The notes: generated from the sequence alone by a model not told the origin. DNA of 64,000 nucleotides from Vicinamibacteraceae bacterium (GCA_011525805.1 WYBR01000114.1:1-64000), one strand, 5' to 3'; shown: positions 50,873 to 59,532, counted from the stretch's first letter. Translations and numbers: made by a program.

Positions 50873-52919
50873 TCGTGCGTGTATCGCTCCGTCCGGCACT
50901 CCAGCGCCGCGCACCGCAGCAGTGGCTGTCGCCGCGCTTGCGCTGGCATCGCTCGCGCGAGCCGACGTCCGCCTCCCCTCGATCCTCTCCGATCACATGG
51001 TCCTCCAGGCCAATGCCGAAGTCACGCTCTGGGGCTGGGCCGAGGCGGGCGAGCGGGTCGCCGTCGCCCCGTCGTGGGAGCAGCGCGGCGAGGCGCGCTC
51101 GACGCGGGCCGATGAGCATGGGCGGTGGCGACTCTCACTGCGAACGCCCGGCCTCGGCGGACCGCACTCGCTGCGCGTCAGCGGCGACAACAGCCAGATC
51201 ACCATCACCGACATTCTCCTCGGCGAAGTCTGGCTCTGCGGCGGGCAGTCCAACATGGAATGGTCCGTCAACGCCATCGGACCGGGCGGCGCCGGCTACG
51301 AGGGAACCGAAGCGATCAAAGCGGCGGCCGATCAGCCCACGATCCGCTTCTTCGATGTGCCCAACGTGCTCGCCGCGTCGCCGATGGAGGAGTGCGGCGG
51401 GCGGTGGATCGTCTGCGCGCCGCAAAGCGTCGGCGAGTTCACGGCCGTGGGCTACTTCTTCGCCCGCGCCCTTCAGGCTCGACTGAACACGCCCGTCGGC
51501 CTCATCGGCTCCAACTGGGGCGGCACGCGCATCGAGGCGTGGATGAGCGAAGGGGCCCTGCGGTCGCTCAACGTCTGCGGGCAGGAACTCGACTTTCTCG
51601 CGCGGGTGCGGGCGCAGCCTGAACTTCCCGAGCGGATGCTCGACGAGCGGAGGCTGCTGTGGTGGTCGCGGCTGGGCGCGATCGACGCGGGCAGCGGCGA
51701 TGCGGCGTGGCACGCGGACGCGTTCGATGCCTCCGATTGGGCGCTGGCGCCGCTGCCGGGCGCCTGGGATGCGCTGCCCGCCGGCGCGTTCGACGGCGTC
51801 GTCTGGTATCGCCGCAGTTTCGATGTCCCTTCGGACGCGGCGGCGCGGCCGGGCACGCTTCATCTCGGCCCGATTGACGACATGGACACGGTGTGGATCA
51901 ACGGCCGGCGCCTCGCGGGCACGGAGACGGTCGGCCAGTGGTTTGCGCCGCGCGAGTACGCCCTCCCCCAGGGCGCGCTGCGCGCGGGCGCCAACACGAT
52001 CGCGATTCGCGTCGTGGACACCGGCGGGACGGGCGGGCTGACCGGCAGCGCCGAGAATCTGCGCCTGGCGATTCAAGCGCCGGCCGGGCAGGAAGCGGGC
52101 CAGAAATCGATCGCGCTTGCCGGCCAGTGGGCGATGCGCCGCGGCGCCGCCATGTCGCAACTCAGCGCATTTCCCTCCGACGCCGGCCTGAATGCCAACT
52201 CCCCCTCGGTCCTCTACAACGGCATGATCGAACCGATCCGCCGCTTCGCCGTGCAGGGCGCGATCTGGTACCAGGGCGAATCGAATCGATCGAACGCCTA
52301 CGACTACCGCCGCCTCTTTCCGGCGATGATCGCCGACTGGCGCGCGTCGTGGGGCGTCGATGCGGCGCACTTCCCCTTCTATTTCGTGCAGATCGCGCCC
52401 TTTGCGTACTGGGGCGAACAAGGCGAGACGCCCGTGGTGCGCGAGTCGCAGCATCTCGCGATTCAACTCGCCCGCAACTCCGGAATGGTCGTGACGATGG
52501 ACATCGGCGACGTCGGCGACATCCACCCGCGCAACAAGCGCGCAGTGGGCGAGCGCCTGGCGCTGTGGGCGCTGAGCCAGACCTACGGCCACGACGTCGG
52601 TCCGGTGAACGGTCCGGCCTACCAGTCGATGCGCCTCGACGGCCATCGCGTTGAGATCACCTTCGCCGCGCCGGATGAATTGCAGTGGCGCGGCGGCAAG
52701 GCGATCGGCTTCGAAGTCGCCGGCGCCGATCAGCGATTCGTCGTGGCTGAAGCCAGGATCGAGGGCCACCGCGTGATCGTGTGGTGCGAGGCGGTGCCCG
52801 AGCCTGTCGCCGTGCGCTACGGCTGGGATGATGATGTCGAGCCGACGCTGATGAACGCGGCCGGCCTGCCCGCCGCGCCCTTTCGCACGGACGACTGGCG
52901 CGTCGTCACGCAGCCTTGA
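50859..52919 (+). CDS. Sialate O-acetylesterase-like exported esterase
   Basis: A 686-residue SGNH-fold carbohydrate esterase. ATG 50859 has GGAAGGTGAAGG upstream and overlaps the DUF2231 stop. A signal peptide (VAVAALALASLARA) is followed by a beta domain (ILSDHMVLQ, family hallmark). The nucleophile is S131 in LCGGQSNMEWSV, and WYQGESN and DIGDVGDIHPRNK provide the oxyanion and catalytic D/H blocks. A jelly-roll insertion (about 300-400, IDDMDTVWINGRRLAGTE) splits the SGNH domain, as in planctomycete relatives. It should remove acetyl groups from sialic acid or other glycans outside the cell. Confidence 0.92.
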   Translation: MRITDRACIAPSGTPAPRTAAVAVAALALASLARADVRLPSILSDHMVLQANAEVTLWGWAEAGERVAVAPSWEQRGEARSTRADEHGRWRLSLRTPGLGGPHSLRVSGDNSQITITDILLGEVWLCGGQSNMEWSVNAIGPGGAGYEGTEAIKAAADQPTIRFFDVPNVLAASPMEECGGRWIVCAPQSVGEFTAVGYFFARALQARLNTPVGLIGSNWGGTRIEAWMSEGALRSLNVCGQELDFLARVRAQPELPERMLDERRLLWWSRLGAIDAGSGDAAWHADAFDASDWALAPLPGAWDALPAGAFDGVVWYRRSFDVPSDAAARPGTLHLGPIDDMDTVWINGRRLAGTETVGQWFAPREYALPQGALRAGANTIAIRVVDTGGTGGLTGSAENLRLAIQAPAGQEAGQKSIALAGQWAMRRGAAMSQLSAFPSDAGLNANSPSVLYNGMIEPIRRFAVQGAIWYQGESNRSNAYDYRRLFPAMIADWRASWGVDAAHFPFYFVQIAPFAYWGEQGETPVVRESQHLAIQLARNSGMVVTMDIGDVGDIHPRNKRAVGERLALWALSQTYGHDVGPVNGPAYQSMRLDGHRVEITFAAPDELQWRGGKAIGFEVAGADQRFVVAEARIEGHRVIVWCEAVPEPVAVRYGWDDDVEPTLMNAAGLPAAPFRTDDWRVVTQP

Positions 52920-53018
52920 TGCAGTTGGTGTGAGCGCGCGATTGAGCGGAGGAAGGACCCCCGACGGCAACCGGGGCTGTTGCTTCAACCCTCAAACTCC
53001 GGGCCCCCGGCCTCTCCC

Positions 53019-53030
53019 TAGAATCCGCTC
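53019..53030 (+). promoter_or_regulatory. Leaderless-type -10 box of the gene at 53031
   Basis: TAGAAT (53019-53024), six bases, ATG at 53031. No Shine-Dalgarno sequence. Confidence 0.5.
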
Positions 53031-54158
53031 ATGCGGGCGATCGTCACCGGGCAGGTCGGGATGAACAAGAAGGAGTACCTTGACGCCGTCGCGCGCACCT
53101 CCAGCGAGCAGGGCGCCGGCATCGACGTCTTTCACGTCGGCGACATGATGTACGCCGAGGCGCCCGACGTTCGGCCCGGGCGCATCCTCGACCTGCCGCT
53201 CAGCCGCCTCCACGCCCTGCGGCGCAGCGTCTTCAAGGACATCATCAGCCTCTCCGCCGCGTCGCGCCATCTCATCGTCAACACGCACGCGACGTTCCGC
53301 TGGCGCCACGGCCTCTTCTCCGCCTTCGACTTCGACCAGATTCACTCGCTCCGCCCGGACATGCTCATCTGCCTCGTGGACAACATCGAGGTGGTGCATC
53401 ACCGCCTGCACCGCGAACACGACATTGACGCCACGATGAAAGACTGCATGGTCTGGCGCGAGGAGGAGATTCTCGCGACCGAACTCATGGCCCAGGCGGT
53501 CGGATGCCGCGACCGCTTCTACATCCTCGCCCGCGGCCGGCACCAGGACACCGTGCGCTCGTGCGTGCAACTCATCACGCGCGAAGACATGCGCAAGGTC
53601 TACCCGAGTTTCCCGATGAGCCACGTCTTCGACATGCCCGAGGTGCTCGCGGAGATCGACCGCTTCCGGGCCGAACTGAGCAGGCACTTCATCACCTTCG
53701 ACCCCGGCGACGTGGATGAGAAACTGCTTCTGGAGCGGGCGATCGCGGCGGCGCGCGAGGGGCGCGACTTCCTCGATGTGGAGCCGCACTCCTTCGGCGG
53801 GCGCAAGGTCAGCGACGATCCGATCCGCGTGCCGGTGCGGCAGGTGCTCGACATCGCCGGCGACGTGGACGGGCAGATCTACATGCGCGACTTCAAGTTG
53901 ATCGACCAGGCGGACATGATCGTCTCACTCATCCCCGAACTGCCCGGCGGCATTCCCGGCCTGAGCAGCGGCGTCGAGCGCGAACTCCAGCACGCCTTCG
54001 AGCACACGAAAGAGGTCTACGTCGTGTGGAAGCCCGCTAAAAACCCCTCGCCCTTCATCACCGAAACGGCGACGAAGATCTTCCGCACCGTCGATGAAGC
54101 CCTGGCGTGGTTCGAGAGCAAGGGGATGTTCGCTTCGCGCGATCTGTTCGGGAATTGA
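53031..54158 (+). CDS. Putative P-loop kinase-like / deoxyribosyltransferase-like fusion
   Basis: A 375-residue protein of no named family. Residues 1-210 look like an archaeal-adenylate-kinase-type nucleoside kinase: IVTGQVGMNKKEYLDAV at 4-20 (P-loop shape but with NKK in place of GK(S/T)), HLIVNTHATFRW and a helical lid (EVVHHRLHREHDID). Residues 255-365 resemble the nucleoside 2-deoxyribosyltransferase or TIR-like fold: QIYMRDFKLIDQADMIVSLI, GLSSGVERELQHAFEHTKEV and YVVWKPAKNPSPF. The altered P-loop suggests changed or lost phosphotransfer. The domain reading is from pattern only. Role unknown; nucleotide metabolism or signalling is inferred. Confidence 0.6.
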   Translation: MRAIVTGQVGMNKKEYLDAVARTSSEQGAGIDVFHVGDMMYAEAPDVRPGRILDLPLSRLHALRRSVFKDIISLSAASRHLIVNTHATFRWRHGLFSAFDFDQIHSLRPDMLICLVDNIEVVHHRLHREHDIDATMKDCMVWREEEILATELMAQAVGCRDRFYILARGRHQDTVRSCVQLITREDMRKVYPSFPMSHVFDMPEVLAEIDRFRAELSRHFITFDPGDVDEKLLLERAIAAAREGRDFLDVEPHSFGGRKVSDDPIRVPVRQVLDIAGDVDGQIYMRDFKLIDQADMIVSLIPELPGGIPGLSSGVERELQHAFEHTKEVYVVWKPAKNPSPFITETATKIFRTVDEALAWFESKGMFASRDLFGN

Positions 54159-54202
54159 CTCAATTGAGCATTGATCCGCTGTTTGAATTCGCATGCCGAA
54201 CC

Positions 54203-54379
54203 CTCACCACGAAGGGCACGAAGACACGAAGTGCGCACCAAGGGAAACCGAGACCAGGAACCGTCTGCGAACACGGGTTCTCAGGAGTCCGAGTCGGTTG
54301 CGCTTCATGCTCGAGCCTTCTGCGAAGCGAAATACCCCTCTTCGTGACCTCTTCGTGCCTTTGTGTCCTTGGTGGTGAG
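54203..54379. mobile_element. MITE-like inverted-repeat element (copy e)
   Basis: Left arm CTCACCACGAAGGGCACGAA from 54203; right arm (54335-54379) ends TTTGTGTCCTTGGTGGTGAG. The 90-base interior has no gene. Confidence 0.7.
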
Positions 54380-54430
54380 CACTGGACTCAGGGCGGATCG
54401 ACGGCAAGATGAACGGCGCATGATTGAGCC

Positions 54431-54865
54431 ATGATCCCGGATTGCGAGCCGCGCATGTCCACGCCTCAACGCGAGTATCTGCTGGCGCGACGGACGCGCT
54501 TCTTCGTCTTCGTCGCCTGCCGCCTCGGCGCGATTCTGCTCATTGTTCTCGGCTCGATACAGACGCTTCAGGGGCTGCTGCTTTACCTTCAGTCGCGCGG
54601 CGGCCCGCCACCGGGCGTGCCGGGCGCCGTCGAGGCGTACTGGTTCTTCATCGGCCTGATCCAACTCATCCCCGGCATCATCCTCGCGGTCGCCACCGAA
54701 GGCATCGCGAGGTGGATCGCCCCGGCGCCGGAGTTCCGCTGCCTGCGCTGCGATTACGACGCGGGCAAGTCCGGATCGCGCCGCTGCCCCGAGTGCGGCG
54801 CGCCGCTCGGCGTCGAGCCGGGCGACGAGGCCGTCCCGGGAGACGACGCTCACTGTTCGCGGTAG
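54431..54865 (+). CDS. Membrane protein with C-terminal zinc ribbon, copy 1
   Basis: A 144-residue protein (ATG 54431; an alternative ATG at 54455 would drop eight residues). Two membrane helices (about 25-50 and 70-92) precede a zinc ribbon CLRCDYDAG...CPECGAPL. The same two-helix plus ribbon plan is repeated by the next gene. The CLRC(D/G)Y...CPECG ribbon is frequent in planctomycete membrane proteins. Function unknown. Confidence 0.7.
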   Translation: MIPDCEPRMSTPQREYLLARRTRFFVFVACRLGAILLIVLGSIQTLQGLLLYLQSRGGPPPGVPGAVEAYWFFIGLIQLIPGIILAVATEGIARWIAPAPEFRCLRCDYDAGKSGSRRCPECGAPLGVEPGDEAVPGDDAHCSR

Positions 54866-54930
54866 TCGTACGGATCTTCGCCGCATCGGGCGTTCGCGCG
54901 GCGCCGTGATGCGTCGAAAGGAGCCCTGTC

Positions 54931-55314
54931 ATGAACGATCTGGATCGCGCCCACCACTTCGCCCGCAGCCTTCGCATGATCGTCGTCGCGGCCGCGCGCG
55001 GCGCGGCGCTGGTGTACCTGTTTCGCGGGCTGTCGACGCTGGTCGGCGGGGCGTTCTGGTACATGGAGCGAAGGCCCCTGCTCAAGGCCGGCATGATGCC
55101 TTCCTCCGAAGCGTACGAGTGGCTCTATGAAGGGGCCGAACAACTGCTCCCCGCCGTTCTGCTGGCGCTCTTCAGCAGCGCACTCGCTCAGTGGCTTGTG
55201 CCCGCGCCGCGGGCCGCCTGCCTGCGCTGCGGTTACTCGACGGAGAAGTTGACCAAGCCGGTGTGTCCGGAGTGCGGCTCGCCGGTGCCGCTGGACCGGC
55301 CTGAGGGAGATTGA
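54931..55314 (+). CDS. Membrane protein with C-terminal zinc ribbon, copy 2
   Basis: A 127-residue protein preceded by GAAAGGAG. Two helices (about 14-34 and 66-86), then CLRCGYSTEKLTKPVCPECG. It shares topology and ribbon with the gene 66 bases upstream but little other sequence, so the pair is probably an old tandem duplication. Likely cotranscribed. It ends at a strong hairpin between convergent genes. Confidence 0.7.
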   Translation: MNDLDRAHHFARSLRMIVVAAARGAALVYLFRGLSTLVGGAFWYMERRPLLKAGMMPSSEAYEWLYEGAEQLLPAVLLALFSSALAQWLVPAPRAACLRCGYSTEKLTKPVCPECGSPVPLDRPEGD

Positions 55315-55338
55315 CGGCCCGGCCCGCGCCGAAAAGCA

Positions 55339-55378
55339 CCGAAGTCGCGCCGCCGCTCCTGCGGCTGCGCGACTTCGG
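55339..55378. terminator. Bidirectional hairpin between convergent genes
   Basis: CCGAAGTCGCG (55339-55349) and CGCGACTTCGG (55368-55378) pair perfectly over 11 bp, with CCGC/GCGG continuing the stem inside. It is 25 bases past one stop and 22 bases before the other. Confidence 0.6.
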
Positions 55379-55400
55379 CGGGTCGGAAGATGAACGTGCC

Positions 55401-55790
55401 TCACGGAAGTTGACGCACCGGAGAGGTCTCGCACGTCTCCAGCGAGATCGCCTGCACGTAGCCGCGGCAGGCGCCGCGCGGCAGGGTCAGGTCATAGGTC
55501 GCGTAGCCGAATTCGTCCGTGTGGAAGTTGATGAGCACGCGGATGTTCTGAGGGCTCAGCCCCAGCACCGTGCCGGCGCAGTAGCGGTAGCCGTTGGGAA
55601 TGCGAAGCGAACCGCGCGCTGTGGAGAACGCCACCGCCACCGTCGTCTCCGGCTCCCAGCCGGAGATGGTGAACGTCACCTCGCCGGGACACGTTCCCGA
55701 GACTTCCAGGTCGGAAGCCCGAGCGGGCTCGAGGCCGATGAACGAGGCAACGAGTGCAACTGCGGCGAGAATTCCGGTGAAACGGTTCAT
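55401..55790 (-). CDS. Small secreted protein made of the four-cysteine domain
   Basis: A 129-residue exported protein. AAGGAG seven bases before ATG 55790 fixes the start (a second ATG lies 15 bases upstream at 55805). A signal peptide (MNRFTGILAAVALVASFIG) is followed directly by one copy of the domain seen at the C-termini of the Kelch proteins and the protein at 30643: GTCPGEV, YCAGTVLGLS, ACRGYVQAISLETC. Here the domain stands alone, which suggests it is a true folding unit. Function unknown. Confidence 0.75.
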   Translation of the reverse strand: MNRFTGILAAVALVASFIGLEPARASDLEVSGTCPGEVTFTISGWEPETTVAVAFSTARGSLRIPNGYRYCAGTVLGLSPQNIRVLINFHTDEFGYATYDLTLPRGACRGYVQAISLETCETSPVRQLP

Positions 55791-55922
55791 GGTGGACTCC
55801 TTCATGTGTGAGTTGGGGTAGAGGAAAGCCGCGGCGGGATGACAGACCCGCCCGAAAGCACACTCGCACAATGGGCCTCCCGAAGGCAATTCAGATTCAG
55901 TCGGCGGCAGCCCCGTGGGCGC

Positions 55923-56390
55923 TTACCCCTCGCGGTAGGTCTGGGGATCCTGACCGTCTTCGATCAGGCGGACCTTGCGCAGACGGCGCTCGTGGCGGCC
56001 GCCCTCGAACTCGGTATCGAGCCATTTTGTGAGGATCATCCGGAGGTCCGTCGGCCCGACGAGGTCGGCCGGCAGGCACAGGACGTTGCAGTCGTGGTGG
56101 GCGCGGCTGATTTCCGCGCTCCACTGGTCGTAGCCGACGACGGCGCGGACACCCTTGAACTTGTTGCTCGAGAGGCAGGTTCCGATCCCGCTGCCGGTGA
56201 GGAGGATGCCGCGGTCGGCGCGCCCTTTGGAGACGGCGCCGGCGACGATGTACGCCTGGTCGGGATAGTCCACCTGCGTCTGGTCGAGGTGGCCGACGTA
56301 CTGCACTTCGTGTTGAAGGGACTGGAGAAGTTCGACGACTTCCAGCGCACCCTTTACGCCCCGATGATCGGCCCCGACGATGATCTTCAC
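55923..56390 (-). CDS. rpiB: Ribose-5-phosphate isomerase B
   Basis: A 155-residue RpiB/LacAB isomerase interconverting ribose-5-P and ribulose-5-P. It starts at GTG 56390, which overlaps the stop of the upstream gene (GTGA). KIIVGADHRGVKGALEVV and VDYPDQAYIVAGAV are typical, as is the catalytic loop GILLTGSGIGTCLSSNKFKG (RpiB usually has Cys or Ser there; here Ser-Gly) and AHHDCNVLCLPAD. Coupled to the phosphatase gene. Confidence 0.93.
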   Translation of the reverse strand: MKIIVGADHRGVKGALEVVELLQSLQHEVQYVGHLDQTQVDYPDQAYIVAGAVSKGRADRGILLTGSGIGTCLSSNKFKGVRAVVGYDQWSAEISRAHHDCNVLCLPADLVGPTDLRMILTKWLDTEFEGGRHERRLRKVRLIEDGQDPQTYREG

Positions 56391-56839
56391 CGCGCCAGTT
56401 CCTTCAGCCTCGCCTCGAGGAGTCGCCGGATCGTTCGGGCGGTGTGATCGTAGACCTCCTGCGACCGGCCGATGGGATCTTCGACATCCACCTCGGGATC
56501 GAGCCGCCTGACCTTTTCGCGCGCATGCGGATCGAGCGAGAGCACCTGGTCGAGATGCGATTGCGACATGGCGAAGATGACGGCGGCCCAGTCGATGAGG
56601 TCCCTGGTGAGCGGCTGAGAGCGGTGCGTCGAGATGTCCACTCCGAGGCGACGCATGGCGTCGATCGCCTCGGGGGTGGCGGGACTGCCCAGCGACGCCC
56701 AGGCCCCGGCCGACTGAATCTGCCAGTTGCGGTCCCCTTCGAGCAGGCCCTGAGCAAGCAGGTGCCGCGCCAGCCCCTCGGCCATGGGCGAGCGGCAGGT
56801 GTTGCCGGTGCAAACGAAGAGGATGGTTCGGCCCTTCAT
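56387..56839 (-). CDS. Low-molecular-weight phosphatase, arginine-phosphatase (YwlE)-like
   Basis: A 150-residue LMW-PTP-fold enzyme starting at ATG 56839. The P-loop is CTGNTCRSP (C10, T14, R16). Thr at the fourth position after the cysteine is the feature that gives Bacillus YwlE protein-arginine-phosphatase specificity; tyrosine phosphatases carry a larger residue there. The acid DPIGRS lies near the C-terminus. The gene overlaps rpiB (GTGA), the same pair as ywlE-ywlF in Bacillus. No McsB-type arginine kinase gene is in the window, so the substrate remains open. Confidence 0.9.
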   Translation of the reverse strand: MKGRTILFVCTGNTCRSPMAEGLARHLLAQGLLEGDRNWQIQSAGAWASLGSPATPEAIDAMRRLGVDISTHRSQPLTRDLIDWAAVIFAMSQSHLDQVLSLDPHAREKVRRLDPEVDVEDPIGRSQEVYDHTARTIRRLLEARLKELAR

Positions 56840-57042
56840 GGCGGTGCGGAGTCCGTGAGGCGCGGTGCGCGCGGCATCCCGAAACGATATGGCGGGCGCG
56901 GGCGGATCGCGCATCCGGAAGAGGGAACCGCCGCCGGCGCTCCTCTTGGCTCGGGCGCGGCGCGCCGATAGACTCCCCCGGGCGGGTCCGGCCAGCGGGC
57001 CGTCCAAGCCACGACTGCGAACCGTCAAGCGGAGATTGTCCG

Positions 57043-57621
57043 GTGGAGTTCGTCCAGTACCGCGAGGTTCTGCCCGGCCTTCAGGAACAGGGACTCATCG
57101 AGGCCGCCGACGAGGACGGGCTGATCCGCCTCGAAATCGAACCTCAGCCTCGACTCAAGACGCTGCATCTCCGCGATCCTCACAGCCGCGTCACGCCCTA
57201 TCCCGATGCCTGCGTGCTCGATCGTCCCAAGGCCGAACTCAGCGGCATCCTCGAGCAGGCACTCGATCGCATCCATCTCGCCGAGGTGCTCGTCATTCCC
57301 GTCGGCCAGTGGCGCGACGTGATCGACTGCGTCGCCTACGACCTCGCCGCCGACGAGGAGTGGCGGGAGATCGACGCCCTCGCCGCCCTGCACCAGAACA
57401 CTCGCAACGCCCTGGCCGTGACGCGCGGCGAGACGCGCCTGCTCATCGACATGGTGCGATCGCTGCTCTCCAACGGCTCTTCGCCGCGGCAGGACCTGGC
57501 CATCACCTCCGACGTCGCCCCCCTGCTCGTCGAGGTCTTCCACGACGGCGCGATCAGCCTGACGTGGGAAGGGGCGATCATCAATTCCATCCTCAAACAC
57601 CTGCGGACCGCCTCCGCCTGA
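57043..57621 (+). CDS. Cytoplasmic protein of unknown function
   Basis: A 192-residue protein starting at GTG 57043, with GCGGAG upstream. A candidate -10 box TAGACT lies about 70 bases before. There is no signal peptide or membrane helix. Strand-rich opening LIEAADEDGLIRLEIEPQP, then RPKAELSGILEQALDRIHLA and VTRGETRLLIDMVRSLL. No catalytic motif is obvious and I do not recognise the family. It is divergent from the phosphatase-rpiB pair. Confidence 0.7.
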   Translation: MEFVQYREVLPGLQEQGLIEAADEDGLIRLEIEPQPRLKTLHLRDPHSRVTPYPDACVLDRPKAELSGILEQALDRIHLAEVLVIPVGQWRDVIDCVAYDLAADEEWREIDALAALHQNTRNALAVTRGETRLLIDMVRSLLSNGSSPRQDLAITSDVAPLLVEVFHDGAISLTWEGAIINSILKHLRTASA

Positions 57622-57776
57622 CGGCCTCCTTGAGCGGCGCCCGTCGCGCCCGCGCGGACGATCGCCCCTGTCCGCCGCACTGCACTCTCGCCCAGAGCGG
57701 CGAGCGTGCTGTGGCACCCGGCCTTCGTTGAACTCCGAACCCCTCCGCGGCGGCGCTTCTGGGGCGTGAGGGGCGC

Positions 57777-58337
57777 TCAGTCGCCGGCGGTCGAGTGCGC
57801 GGGCGCTTCGGCGAACTGGTGAATGAGGTCGCGCAGCCGGTCGGCGGGTTCGAGCAGCCGTTCGTCGCCGTCGTCCAGCGCGAGGTTCAGGGCGCGGTTC
57901 GCCTTGTCGATGCACCGCTGCCGCTGGCGGCCCGGGCTCGAGTCGCAGATGTTGTCGTACACGTCCGCGAGCTTGATGAGTTTCACGCGCCAGTCCGACG
58001 CGGCGAGTTGCCGGTCATACGCCGGCTCGCGCTCGGCGTCGGGCAGGCGCATGTCCTTAGTGAGAGCGGCGACGAGGTCCGCCACGTCGACGCCGCACGC
58101 GTGGAACACATCGTCGTAATCCGCCGGCGTGTCTTCGATCACGTCGTGCAGGAGCGCCGCGGAGAGCACGATGGGATCATGCACCTGAAACACATTTGAC
58201 ACGACCAGCGCCACCCGGAACGGATGAGCGACGTAGGGCGTGCGGCCATCCTTGCGCGCCTGGTTGACATGAAACCGGGCCGAGAGCGACGCGGCCTTCT
58301 GCCAGAGATGCGGATTGGCGCCTTGATCGCCGGTCAT
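57777..58337 (-). CDS. HD-domain (p)ppGpp-hydrolase-like protein
   Basis: A 186-residue RelA/SpoT-type HD hydrolase, single domain. ATG 58337 overlaps the ispF stop (TGATG). Metal site residues: ARFHVNQARKDGRTPYVAHP (first His pair), LLHDVIEDTPADYDDVF (HD-ED) and KLIKLADVYDNICD. It has no synthetase, TGS or ACT domain, resembling MESH1 and small alarmone hydrolases. It could hydrolyse (p)ppGpp or NADPH-type pyrophosphates. Confidence 0.85.
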   Translation of the reverse strand: MTGDQGANPHLWQKAASLSARFHVNQARKDGRTPYVAHPFRVALVVSNVFQVHDPIVLSAALLHDVIEDTPADYDDVFHACGVDVADLVAALTKDMRLPDAEREPAYDRQLAASDWRVKLIKLADVYDNICDSSPGRQRQRCIDKANRALNLALDDGDERLLEPADRLRDLIHQFAEAPAHSTAGD

Positions 58338-58861
58338 CACGACGGAGCTTCCTTGGCCATGAGAAGCACGACGGCGTGAACGGCCACGCCGCGCCCCGCA
58401 CCGAGGGCATCCAGTTCTTCGTGCGTTTTGCCCTTCAGGTTCACCCGCGAGGCGTCCACCCCGAGCAGGCGGGCCAGATTGAGGCGGATCGCGTCCTTGT
58501 GCGGGGCGACTTTCGGCTTCTGGAGGATAACCGTCGCATCCACGTTCCCCAACTCGAATCCCGCCGACTTCATGCGATTTACGGCCTCCGCAAGGAAAAT
58601 CGCCGAATCGGCCCTTGCCCACTTCGGGCTGGAGTCCGGGAAGAGTTCGCCGATATCCGGCTGGCCCAGAGCGCCGAGGATCGCGTCCGTCACGGCATGG
58701 AGCAGCGCATCGCCGTCGCTGTGCCCCACCGGGCCGAGCCGGTGCTCGATCCGCACGCCGCCGAGAATCAGCGGCCTGCCCGCCCCCTCGGGAGCAAGGG
58801 CCTCGAGCCGGTGCAGGTCAAAGCCGTGTCCGACGCGGCATGGGGGTCTGGCGCTGGCCAT
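58337..58861 (-). CDS. ispF: 2-C-methyl-D-erythritol 2,4-cyclodiphosphate synthase
   Basis: A 174-residue enzyme of the MEP isoprenoid pathway, forming the cyclic diphosphate. Zinc ligands are in VGHGFDLHRLE (D15, H17) and HSDGDALLHA. FPDSSPKWARADS and KGKTHEELDALGAGRGV are conserved. ATG 58861 is preceded at seven bases by TATCCT on the minus strand and has no Shine-Dalgarno sequence. ispD is not adjacent. It is coupled by overlap to the HD hydrolase. Confidence 0.95.
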   Translation of the reverse strand: MASARPPCRVGHGFDLHRLEALAPEGAGRPLILGGVRIEHRLGPVGHSDGDALLHAVTDAILGALGQPDIGELFPDSSPKWARADSAIFLAEAVNRMKSAGFELGNVDATVILQKPKVAPHKDAIRLNLARLLGVDASRVNLKGKTHEELDALGAGRGVAVHAVVLLMAKEAPS

Positions 58862-58874
58862 GGCAGGGAGGATA
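58862..58874 (-). promoter_or_regulatory. Leaderless-type -10 box of ispF
   Basis: TATCCT on the minus strand (58869-58874), seven bases, then ATG at 58861. Confidence 0.4.
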
Positions 58875-59013
58875 CGCGGCCAACGCAATCGAATCAGCGC
58901 CGCGTCCCCCTCGGACTGCACCGGATCGCCCGGCGCGATTGAACGACCCGGCGGCGGCGTCTATGATCGCAACTGCCCGGATTCCGGCCAGGAAAGCGGT
59001 TTCCCGGGCGCCC

Positions 59014-59087
59014 GGCGGCATAGCTCAGTTGGTTAGAGCGAGGGATTCATAAGCCCTAGGTCGGTGGTTCGAGTCCACCTGCCGCCA
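59014..59087 (+). tRNA. tRNA-Met (CAU), elongator type
   Basis: A 74-nt cloverleaf: acceptor GGCGGCA/TGCCGCC, D-arm with a 9-nt loop, anticodon loop TTCATAA, T-arm GGTGG-TTCGAGT-CCACC, discriminator A, no encoded CCA. The anticodon is CAU. It is not the initiator, since 1:72 is G:C. Position 31:39 is A:G, an odd mismatch at the top of the anticodon stem. Confidence 0.9.
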
Positions 59088-59307
59088 CTTCCCCCTCTTC
59101 ACTCGAAGACGACGAACCGGCCCGGCGCGGCGCGCCCCGTGGGAGCCTTCACTTGATCGGCCTCGGCGGCGAAGTCGAGTGGTTCTCGCGTTTCCACCCA
59201 GACGGAAAGTGCAGCGCGCGGAGTTCGCCGCAAGTTCGACTCGCCGCATGGTCGGCCGATTTGCGTGACCCGATCGGGGCATTCTCCTCCCGATTCTGTC
59301 TTCACCA

Positions 59308-59336
59308 TTGCAATCCAGCGCGTCTTCGATTAGACT
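59308..59336 (+). promoter_or_regulatory. Sigma70-type promoter
   Basis: TTGCAA (59308-59313), exactly 17 bases, TAGACT (59331-59336). Start predicted near 59343. Confidence 0.5.
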
Positions 59337-59532
59337 CTAGTAATCGGTGAAGTGGCGACTGACGGCCGAGGCTGCGGATCGTCCCGCCTTCCCGAGACGG
59401 GGAATCGTGGTCGGGGCACTCTACGCTTCGGATTGCAATCTCGCACCAGTTTAATCCGCTCGCGATGCAGACTTGGCATCGATGTTGCGGCTTGGGGGTT
59501 ACGAAAGCTGGATCGGAGGCGACTGGAATCGA

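Noticed and set aside
59014-59087. Initiator tRNA-fMet
   Set aside because: Position 1:72 is a normal G:C pair and the three G:C pairs at the base of the anticodon loop are not intact.
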